From contig NZ_JAJNEC010000002.1 of assembly GCF_021044425.1 (NCBI RefSeq), forward strand, positions 1 to 64,000: 64,000 nucleotides of DNA. The letters run 5' to 3'. Positions 24,911-31,870 of the stretch are shown piece by piece. Numbering within the stretch: the stretch's first letter is position 1; each line of letters starts with the position of its first letter. The stretch is from Niabella pedocola. Its GTDB lineage: Bacteria; Bacteroidota; Bacteroidia; Chitinophagales; Chitinophagaceae. The position numbers and the translations under genes are program-made. The notes beneath the pieces were generated by a model. The model was not told the origin of the DNA and searched no databases. It was given only the letters and a program-made list of their open reading frames with translations.

Positions 24911-26164
24911 GTGGATAGAGTTATAGAAAAAAAATTTTGGAACAGGAAGCGGATATGGACAATTGCCGGTATTACGGCCCTGGCATTGCTCATTGTGTTC
25001 AGTATTGTAATGGCCGGCGGCAAAAGCAAACTGAATGTAGACGCGGAGCGCATTACCGTAAGCGAAGTAAAGAAGGCTGCGTTTAAGGAGTATATACCTG
25101 TAAACGGAGTGGTATTGCCCATCAGCACGATTTACCTCGATGCCATGGAGGGCGGAAGAGTTGAAGAAAAATTTGTGGAAGACGGCGCTATGATGAAAAA
25201 GGGAGAACCGATATTGCGGCTTAGCAATACCGACCTGGAACTGAACCTGATTGGCCAGCAGTCTTCCGTATATACCACGCTGGCGCAGGTGCAGCTCGCA
25301 AAATCAACAGCACAGCAGAACACGGTAAACAACCTGAACCAGATGACCGATGCTGAAAGCCAGTTAAAGGAGGCAGAGCGCCTGTATAACCTGAATAAAT
25401 ATCTGTATGAAAACAAAGCGATCGGCGAACAGGAATTCCGGAAATCGGAGATTGATTATAATTACAAACTCAAAAAAAGAGACCTTGCAGAACGCATCAC
25501 CAAGCAGGATGCTGAATCCAACCAGCTGCAAACCCGGCAGGCCGGTCAGTCCTTTAGTAATTCTCAAAAAGCATTAAGCCTGTACAGCCGGAAAGTGGGC
25601 GACCTGATATTGCGGGCGCCTGTAGATGGACAATTAACCTCGCTGGATGCGGAGATCGGTCAGTCGAAAAATAAGGGCGAACGGCTAGGACAGATTGATG
25701 TGTTAACCGGTTATAAAGTGCGGGTAGATATTGATGAACATTATATTTCGCGGGTTTTTAACGGCCTTACCGGCGATGTAACCGTGGCCGGAAAAAGCTA
25801 TCAGCTGCGGGTTAAGAAAGTATATACGCAGGTAACCAACGGTCGCTTCCAGGTAGATATGGAGTTTGTAGGCGATGTGCCGAAGGATATCCGTCGCGGA
25901 CAAACCCTGCAGATCAGCCTGGCATTGAGCGATGAAACCACCGCCGTATTGCTGGCCAAGGGCGGGTTTTATCAGCAAACCGGTGGCAACTGGGTGTTCA
26001 AGCTGAGTGATGATGGTAAAACCGCCTATAAAGCGGAGGTACAACTGGGCCGTCAGAACCCGGACTATTATGAAGTACTGAAAGGATTGAAACCCGGCGA
26101 TAAGGTAGTAACCAGCAGTTATGAGAATTATGGGGAGATGCAGGAGCTGGTGTTGAAGAAGTGA
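24911..26164 (+). CDS. MacA-like periplasmic adaptor (HlyD/RND membrane-fusion family)
   Basis: A 417-residue membrane-anchored adaptor that links an inner-membrane ABC transporter to an outer-membrane exit duct. One N-terminal membrane helix (about 16-35), then a split lipoyl/barrel-sandwich domain (PVNGVVLPISTIYLDAMEGGRVEEKFVEDGAMMKKGEPILRLS; return strand LILRAPVDGQLTSLDAEIGQ), a helical hairpin/coiled coil (about 115-215), a beta-barrel (about 250-340) and a membrane-proximal domain. The start is a GTG at 24911; no ATG fits before the helix. It is the only adaptor in the window. Its natural ATPase lies 670 bp downstream, separated by an inserted minus-strand gene. Predicted to be driven from the dyad/-24 promoter at 24713. 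Confidence 0.88.
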   Translation: MDRVIEKKFWNRKRIWTIAGITALALLIVFSIVMAGGKSKLNVDAERITVSEVKKAAFKEYIPVNGVVLPISTIYLDAMEGGRVEEKFVEDGAMMKKGEPILRLSNTDLELNLIGQQSSVYTTLAQVQLAKSTAQQNTVNNLNQMTDAESQLKEAERLYNLNKYLYENKAIGEQEFRKSEIDYNYKLKKRDLAERITKQDAESNQLQTRQAGQSFSNSQKALSLYSRKVGDLILRAPVDGQLTSLDAEIGQSKNKGERLGQIDVLTGYKVRVDIDEHYISRVFNGLTGDVTVAGKSYQLRVKKVYTQVTNGRFQVDMEFVGDVPKDIRRGQTLQISLALSDETTAVLLAKGGFYQQTGGNWVFKLSDDGKTAYKAEVQLGRQNPDYYEVLKGLKPGDKVVTSSYENYGEMQELVLKK

Positions 26165-26300
26165 GAAGCCAGATATCAGAATCCAGATGTCAGGGGCCAG
26201 AATCCAGAATCGAGATAGCAAATGCAGAACGTTCGCAGTTCTCATATCTGAAATCTCGATTCTGAAATCTCAAATCTCAAATCTGGATTCTGATATCCGG
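26163..26300. repeat. Heptamer array forming a long inverted repeat
   Basis: CCAGATATCAGAATCCAG-type units on the left are mirrored by TCTGAAATCTCAAATCTGG-type units on the right. The 17-base word at 26172-26188 is the exact reverse complement of 26281-26297, with two further G-C pairs beyond one mismatch. It lies between the 3' ends of the adaptor and the four-helix-bundle gene. Confidence 0.8.
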
Positions 26301-26311
26301 ATGCTCGCCCC

Positions 26312-26659
26312 TCATAATTTCTTTGAATAGGCATGGATCATCTTTCTGACTTCAATAACTCTTAAGGAAAAGGAGGCAAAGTCGTCGACGGAAATAAATC
26401 CGATGTTTTTTGATAACAAAAGCTGATATTCCAATTCGCAAACGGACCCGGTGGCGATAGTTAGAAACCGTTTAAAATCTGGTTTTGTTGAGCGCCCGGA
26501 ACCTTCTGCGATATTAGAGGGGACGGAAGCGGCCGCGCGGCGCATTTGTGAAATAAGGCCAAACAATTCGGCTTTAGGGAAGGACGAAGTTAGTTTATAA
26601 ACGTCCAATGTGAGCATATGCGCTTTTTGCCACAAAATCAGATGTTGGTAGTTTAACAT
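26312..26659 (-). CDS. Four-helix-bundle protein (23S rRNA intervening-sequence protein family)
   Basis: 115 residues from the ATG at 26659; the longer frame to 26713 adds a non-family leader. Family features: MLNYQHLILWQKAHMLTLDVYKLT, FPKAELFGLISQMRRAAASVPSNIAEGSGR and a closing helix EVRKMIHAYSK. These proteins form small helical bundles and were first seen encoded in 23S rRNA intervening sequences. Relatives act as the accessory protein Avd in diversity-generating retroelements. No reverse transcriptase or rRNA is nearby, so this is a solitary copy with unknown role. It runs against the direction of the adaptor and ATPase genes it separates and is flanked on both sides by heptamer arrays, which suggests it was inserted. 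Confidence 0.88.
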   Translation of the reverse strand: MLNYQHLILWQKAHMLTLDVYKLTSSFPKAELFGLISQMRRAAASVPSNIAEGSGRSTKPDFKRFLTIATGSVCELEYQLLLSKNIGFISVDDFASFSLRVIEVRKMIHAYSKKL

Positions 26660-26743
26660 AGTAATTGTTTTTATAGGTGAAATATAAATATACAGTAAAT
26701 ATTCGTTCAACAACCATTCAGGTGATTGCCCCGGTTTTAACCC

Positions 26744-26834
26744 CGAATCTTAAATCGCGTCTGACATCTGAAGTCTCGAATCTCGAGTCTGACATCTCAA
26801 ATCTGGAATCTCGAATCTCAAAACTCAATTCTAT
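26744..26834. repeat. Heptamer array, 13 units, before the ATPase gene
   Basis: Thirteen consecutive 7-bp units from CGAATCT to ATTCTAT (for example CATCTGA, AGTCTCG, AATCTCG, CATCTCA, AATCTGG, AATCTCA). The array ends 2 bp before the ATG of the ATPase, so it occupies the entire 5' leader. Confidence 0.85.
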
Positions 26835-26836
26835 CA

Positions 26837-27514
26837 ATGATTAAAATAACCAATCTCGAAAAAATCTACCGCACGGAAGAAGTGGAAACCGTTGCACTGA
26901 ATGACCTGTCATTTGAAGTAAGGGACGGCGAGTTTGTAGCAGTGATGGGCCCTTCCGGCTGTGGTAAGTCTACATTGCTGAATATACTCGGGTTGCTGGA
27001 TGACCCCGATGCCGGAAGCTTTTTGTTTAATGGCGTAGAGGTCGCCAAATTCAATGAGCGTAAGCGTGCCGATATGCGGAAAAAGAATATCGGGTTTGTC
27101 TTTCAAAGCTTCAACCTGATTGATGAACTGACCGTTTTTGAAAATGTGGAGCTGCCGCTGATGTATGCCGGCGTAAAAAAATCGGAGCGTAAAGCCCGGG
27201 TAGATGAAGTACTGGAAAAGGTACAGATCATGCACCGCCGCAATCACTTTCCCCAACAACTTTCGGGCGGGCAGCAGCAGCGTGTGGCCGTTGCAAGAGC
27301 CGTAGTGAATAAACCCAAATTGATCCTCGCGGATGAGCCAACCGGAAACCTGGACAGCAGCAACGGGAACGAGGTAATGCAGATGCTGACCGACCTGAAC
27401 GAGGCTGGAACCACTATTGTAATGGTTACCCACAGTGAACATGATGCGCGCTACAGTCACCGCATCATCCGTATGCTGGACGGTCATACGGTTACGGAGA
27501 ATATTCTGGTGTAG
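26837..27514 (+). CDS. MacB/LolD-type ABC transporter ATPase
   Basis: A 225-residue stand-alone nucleotide-binding subunit that powers FtsX/MacB-type permeases on the cytoplasmic side. Walker A GPSGCGKST (about 38-46), Q-loop FVFQSFNL, signature LSGGQQQRVAVARA, Walker B LILADEPTGNLDS, H-loop MVTHSEHDA. The sequence belongs to the LolD/MacB/FtsE group. It is the only such ATPase in the window while at least 14 cognate-type permeases follow, so it may be shared among them. The 7-bp repeat array abuts its start. It likely belongs to the adaptor's operon despite the intervening minus-strand gene. Confidence 0.93.
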   Translation: MIKITNLEKIYRTEEVETVALNDLSFEVRDGEFVAVMGPSGCGKSTLLNILGLLDDPDAGSFLFNGVEVAKFNERKRADMRKKNIGFVFQSFNLIDELTVFENVELPLMYAGVKKSERKARVDEVLEKVQIMHRRNHFPQQLSGGQQQRVAVARAVVNKPKLILADEPTGNLDSSNGNEVMQMLTDLNEAGTTIVMVTHSEHDARYSHRIIRMLDGHTVTENILV

Positions 27515-27681
27515 GAATCTGAGCCGGAAAAAAGAACGTCTATGGTGGATTGCCCATAGCTGATCTCCGGTCCCTGCTCAAAAGACATAACAAAATATAA
27601 CAGAAACAGGACAAAGTTGTAACATTTTTCAATTTTATGGTACTATTAATAGGTAGTAGTCCACCTTTTTAAAATGATATA

Positions 27682-29100
27682 ATGATAAAATGTTCTCGTA
27701 CTTTCCTTCTGAGTTGCCTGTGCGCCTGTTTGAATCTGGTATTTTATTTTCAGGGGAATGCACAGATTGCCAATACCATTTCTGCCGCCGATAAAGTGTA
27801 TGGCTTATCGAAGTTCTGGCAGGAGGTTAATTATAATTTTGTTTACCTCGATAAAGTCGACCGTAAAGCATGGGATAGCACCTATCGGGCGCTTATTTCC
27901 CAGGTTCAGGAAACAAAAAATGATTATGAGTATTACCGGTTGCTGGAAAAGTTCTGCGCTATGCTTAATGACGGGCATACCAATATTTTCCGGCCGCAAA
28001 TAAAGGGGTTGTCGATCATGCAGAACGCGTTCGGTGATCACCTGGTGGTGGTGAAACGGGTTGAGGGCAAACCGATCATCGTGCGTTCCTGGAAGAAGGA
28101 TCAGGCGGTGTTGCCGGTGGGAAGCGAGATCCTGGAAGTAAACGGCAGCTCCGCTGAGCAACATATAAGGGAGCATTTACTGCCCTATATTTCCAGCTCT
28201 ACCGAATATGTAAAATGGAAAGGAGCTACGCACTGGATGCTGGCAGGAGCGCCCGGCACTGCTTTCAACATAAAAATAAAAAGGCCGGATGGCAGGCAGG
28301 CGGTCGTAAACCTGGTACATGCAACGGTAAGCGACAGTATTTATTATCCGCAACTGGGCGCCTATTATGATGAACAGAAAAGGGAATTACTGGAATTTAA
28401 GATGCTGAAGAGCGGCGTGGCTTACCTGGGATTGAATGCATTCTCCAACCGGAAGATCGATACATTGTTTGATGTGATCCTGCCGCAACTCTACCAGGCA
28501 AAGGCGTTGATCGTAGATCTTCGTTTCAATGGCGGGGGAAGCACCAATATCGGCACGTATATCCTGAAGTACCTGGTTCCCGGTGCGGTTTTGGCTGGTG
28601 CCCGGTATGCAACCAGGGAGCACCTGCCGGCGTTTAAAGCCTGGGGAAGTTATGTTACGGAAAAAGATACCATCGGCAATGCATGGAATAAAAAATCCCT
28701 GGAGGTATTTAAAGGGGTGTACACCTATCATTTTCCGTATGAGCCGGACTCCTTTGTGCTGAGTAAGCCGCGTATAGTGGTACCTACCGTAATCCTCACG
28801 GGGAACAATACGGCTTCTGCTGCGGAGGATTTCCTGATTGCTGCAGACAATCAGCAGCATATGATCCGTATGGGTGAGCCCAGTTTCGGAAGTACCGGTC
28901 AGCCCCTTGTTTTTGATATGCCCGGCGGAGGCTCAGCGCGGGTATGTACAAAAAAAGATACCTATCCGGATGGCCGGGAGTTTGTAGGGTATGGCATACA
29001 ACCTCATATAACCGTGATCCCTTCCGTGGAGGATTACCTGTTGGGTAAGGATGTGGTAAAAGATGCGGCATTGGCCTACCTGTTGAAAAAGATACAATAA
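27682..29100 (+). CDS. S41 family peptidase (tail-specific protease-like), secreted
   Basis: A 472-residue exported protein. The signal peptide covers about 1-29 (MIKCSRTFLL to GNAQ). A helical N-terminal domain (KVYGLSKFWQEVNYNFVYLDKV, LNDGHTNIF) is typical of Bacteroidota S41 proteins. A PDZ-like middle region (about 110-200) follows, then the peptidase core with LIVDLRFNGGGST and the nucleophile Ser in LTGNNTASAAEDF. The place where CtpA proteases carry the catalytic Lys (SFGKG) reads SFGSTGQP, so it belongs to the tricorn/IRBP-like subgroup or uses another base. It sits between the ATPase and the first permease, which suggests a role in processing a secreted or membrane substrate of the system. 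Confidence 0.85.
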   Translation: MIKCSRTFLLSCLCACLNLVFYFQGNAQIANTISAADKVYGLSKFWQEVNYNFVYLDKVDRKAWDSTYRALISQVQETKNDYEYYRLLEKFCAMLNDGHTNIFRPQIKGLSIMQNAFGDHLVVVKRVEGKPIIVRSWKKDQAVLPVGSEILEVNGSSAEQHIREHLLPYISSSTEYVKWKGATHWMLAGAPGTAFNIKIKRPDGRQAVVNLVHATVSDSIYYPQLGAYYDEQKRELLEFKMLKSGVAYLGLNAFSNRKIDTLFDVILPQLYQAKALIVDLRFNGGGSTNIGTYILKYLVPGAVLAGARYATREHLPAFKAWGSYVTEKDTIGNAWNKKSLEVFKGVYTYHFPYEPDSFVLSKPRIVVPTVILTGNNTASAAEDFLIAADNQQHMIRMGEPSFGSTGQPLVFDMPGGGSARVCTKKDTYPDGREFVGYGIQPHITVIPSVEDYLLGKDVVKDAALAYLLKKIQ

Positions 29101-29205
29101 TCCTTTCCGGGCAATGCGCTTTCCGGGCGGATATGGAATAGGGAATGCGATATTCGAAAATTTGACGGGCATACCGGTGCCAGATCTCCGAACGGAAACG
29201 AAACC

Positions 29206-29254
29206 GCTGATAGCTGAATTCTGAAGTCTGAAATCTGATAGCTGAAATCTGAAA
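29206..29254. repeat. Heptamer array, 7 units, before permease 1
   Basis: Seven units: GCTGATA, GCTGAAT, TCTGAAG, TCTGAAA, TCTGATA, GCTGAAA, TCTGAAA. They are flanked by unique sequence that is also found around the array before permease 2, where there are 14 units. Confidence 0.9.
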
Positions 29255-29284
29255 GTTCATATCTTGAATCTTAAGTGTTAAAAG

Positions 29285-31657
29285 ATGATCAAAAATTATT
29301 TCAAAACCGCATGGCGTAACCTGGTCCGGAATAAAGTGTATTCGCTGATCAATATCCTGGGCTTAAGTATCGGCATGGCTGCCTGCATCCTTATCCTGCT
29401 ATGGGTGCAGAACCAGTTGAGCCATGACCGGTTTCATAAGAACCTGGACCGGATCTATATTGTCAACAACCGTGATATAGGCGATGGGGGGAAGTTTGCC
29501 TGGTCCTGGACCCCCAATATTATGGGGCCCACCTTAAAAAAAGATTATCCGGAAGTTGCCGATGCCGTGCGGTATGTAGAGGGTAATAATTTTCTGTTTA
29601 CGGTAGGCGAAAAGAAAATGGTGCCCTCCGGTGCATTTGCCGATCCCGGGTTCCTGTCGGTATTTTCGTTTCCATTAATCAGCGGGGATGCAAAGAATGC
29701 ACTGGCAGAAGTATCGAATATCGTGCTCACCGAAAAGCTGGCCCGGAGCCTGTTTGGTGCGGATGATCCCCTTGGGAAGATCGTTAAGATCGACAGTAAC
29801 GCTCATTTTAAAGTAACCGGTGTTTTAAAAAACCTTCCGGATAATACGGCTTTTGATTTTGCCTACCTGCTTCCCTGGTCGTATAAAGATAAGCTGGGGT
29901 GGACGGATAGTGCCTGGGGCAATAATGGACTGAATACTTACGTAATGCTGAAGCCAGGCACCTCGCAGGCTACATTTGATCAGAAAATAAATAAGATCAC
30001 TACCAATCATTTGCCGGGCGATCCGCTGTATAAAAACAGGGAAGTTTTTACGCAGCCGTTTAAGGATCAGTGGCTGTACTCCAAACAGGAAAATGGCCGG
30101 TATATCGGTGGCCGTATCGATATGGTACGGATGTTTACCGCAATTGCCACGCTTATCCTGATTATTGCCTGTATCAATTTTATGAACCTGAGCACCGCAC
30201 GGAGCGAAAAGCGTGCAAAGGAAGTGGGCATCCGTAAAGTAGTGGGAGCGCAGAAAAAAGGGCTCATCTTCCAGTTTATCGGAGAAAGCGTATTATTGTC
30301 CGGTATTGCGTTTTTGTTTGCTCTGGCGATCGTCATCATTTTTCTCCCCGGATTCAGTACACTGGTCGATCAGCAATTGCACCTGCCGTTTACAGATCCG
30401 CTGTTTTGGATGAGTGCTGTAACGTTTATACTGGTTAGCGGCTTGCTGGCCGGTAGTTATCCTGCCTTTTATTTATCGGCATTCAATCCCGTAAAAGTAT
30501 TGAAGGGATTTTTTAAATCATCTACAGCAGCGGTAAATCCCCGGAAGGTCCTTGTGGTGATCCAGTTCACCTTTGCGGTGTTACTGATCATTTCCACTTT
30601 TATCGTAATGCAGCAGATCAAACATGCACAGGCACGCGACAATGGGTACAATGCGCAGCACCTGGTTTTTGTAAAGATGAACGGCGCAATTGAAAATAAC
30701 TATAGCCTGATCCGGAACGAATTGATCAACCGCGGAGCCGTTGTTTCTGTTACTAAATCCATGAGCCCGATCACAGAGCGCTACAGTGATAGCTGGAATT
30801 TTTCCTGGACGGGCAGTACGGAGGAAGATAAGAAAACCGACTTTGTGCGGATGGCCTCTGATGCGGATTTCGTAAAAACCCTGGGCACAAAGCTGGTCAT
30901 GGGCCGCGACATTGATATTTTTAAATACCCCTCAGATTCCAACGCTATTTTATTGAATGAAACTGCAGCAAAAATGATGCACCTGAAGGATCCGCTGAAC
31001 GCAATATTGAAGGCAGATGATATCGAATGGAGGGTAGTAGGTGTGGTTAAAGATTTTATTTACCAGTCGCCCTATGAAAAAGTACAGCAGCTGATCGTTT
31101 TTGGACCTAAGTCCTGGTTCAATACCATGCACTTCAAACTCAACCCCGCAAATACCACCCGGCAGAACCTGGATATTGTGGCTGCGATTTTTAAACAGTT
31201 TAACCCGGAGTATCCGTTTGATTACAAATTTGTAGATGCGGAATATGCCCGGAAATTTAAAGAAGAGCAGAAAACCGGAACAATGGCGGCATTGTTTGCG
31301 GGGTTGACGATCTTTATTTCCTGTTTGGGTTTATTTGCGCTGTCTACTTATATGGCAGAAACAAGGATCAAAGAAATTGGTGTGCGTAAAGTGCTGGGGG
31401 CTTCCATTTTTAATATTACTTCTTTATTGTCAGGCTCCTTTTTAAAACTGGTTATTATTTCCTGTGTGGTGGCATCACCCATTGCCTGGTTTGTGATGCA
31501 CAACTGGCTTAAAAATTATCAATACCGTATTTCGATCGGATGGCCGGTATTTGCGGGAACCGCTTTGCTGGTTATGGTTATTGCACTGGTTACGATCAGC
31601 TTCCAGTCGGTAAAAGCCGCCCTGTCTAACCCGGTAAAGGCGTTGCGCAGTGAGTGA
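29285..31657 (+). CDS. FtsX/MacB-type ABC permease 1
   Basis: A 790-residue inner-membrane protein and the reference for the array. Eight membrane helices: one at 20-43, three at about 281-303, 335-357 and 378-400, one at 422-444, and three at about 668-690, 715-737 and 755-777. Two large periplasmic MacB_PCD-like domains lie at 45-278 and 445-665. After helices 2 and 6 come the cytoplasmic FtsX signatures EKRAKEVGIRKVVGA and ETRIKEIGVRKVLGA, where the ATPase is expected to dock. It is a fused double MacB-like permease, so one chain could form the whole membrane part. Start ATG in the motif MIKNYFKTAWRNL; end in NPVKALRSE, both array hallmarks. No ATPase domain of its own. Nearly identical to permease 2. 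Confidence 0.93.
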   Translation: MIKNYFKTAWRNLVRNKVYSLINILGLSIGMAACILILLWVQNQLSHDRFHKNLDRIYIVNNRDIGDGGKFAWSWTPNIMGPTLKKDYPEVADAVRYVEGNNFLFTVGEKKMVPSGAFADPGFLSVFSFPLISGDAKNALAEVSNIVLTEKLARSLFGADDPLGKIVKIDSNAHFKVTGVLKNLPDNTAFDFAYLLPWSYKDKLGWTDSAWGNNGLNTYVMLKPGTSQATFDQKINKITTNHLPGDPLYKNREVFTQPFKDQWLYSKQENGRYIGGRIDMVRMFTAIATLILIIACINFMNLSTARSEKRAKEVGIRKVVGAQKKGLIFQFIGESVLLSGIAFLFALAIVIIFLPGFSTLVDQQLHLPFTDPLFWMSAVTFILVSGLLAGSYPAFYLSAFNPVKVLKGFFKSSTAAVNPRKVLVVIQFTFAVLLIISTFIVMQQIKHAQARDNGYNAQHLVFVKMNGAIENNYSLIRNELINRGAVVSVTKSMSPITERYSDSWNFSWTGSTEEDKKTDFVRMASDADFVKTLGTKLVMGRDIDIFKYPSDSNAILLNETAAKMMHLKDPLNAILKADDIEWRVVGVVKDFIYQSPYEKVQQLIVFGPKSWFNTMHFKLNPANTTRQNLDIVAAIFKQFNPEYPFDYKFVDAEYARKFKEEQKTGTMAALFAGLTIFISCLGLFALSTYMAETRIKEIGVRKVLGASIFNITSLLSGSFLKLVIISCVVASPIAWFVMHNWLKNYQYRISIGWPVFAGTALLVMVIALVTISFQSVKAALSNPVKALRSE

Positions 31658-31742
31658 TTGGAACATTTGAGCATGCGGATAGGTGAAAATTGGATGATGT
31701 GAAAATGGAACCAGCGCCAGATCTCCGAACGCAAACGAAACC

Positions 31743-31840
31743 GCTGACAGCTAATAGCTGAAGTCTGAAGTCTCAAACCTGAAATCTGAAGTCTGAAATC
31801 TGAAGTCTGAAATCTGATAGCTGAAGTCTGAAATCTGAAA
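31743..31840. repeat. Heptamer array, 14 units, before permease 2
   Basis: Fourteen units from GCTGACA to TCTGAAA in strict phase. The flanks (starting GCCAGATCTCCGAACG at 31716, and the 29 bp before the ATG) match those before permease 1. The spacer is exactly 49 bp longer, i.e. seven more units. Confidence 0.9.
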
Positions 31841-31870
31841 GCCCATATCTCAAATCTTAAGCTTAAAAAG

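Noticed and set aside
26312..26659. Diversity-generating retroelement accessory gene
   Set aside because: No reverse transcriptase, template repeat or variable repeat is present nearby.
27643..27652. CTATTAATAG palindrome before the S41 peptidase as an operator
   Set aside because: Only 10 bp, and the flanks are asymmetric; too weak to call in AT-rich DNA.
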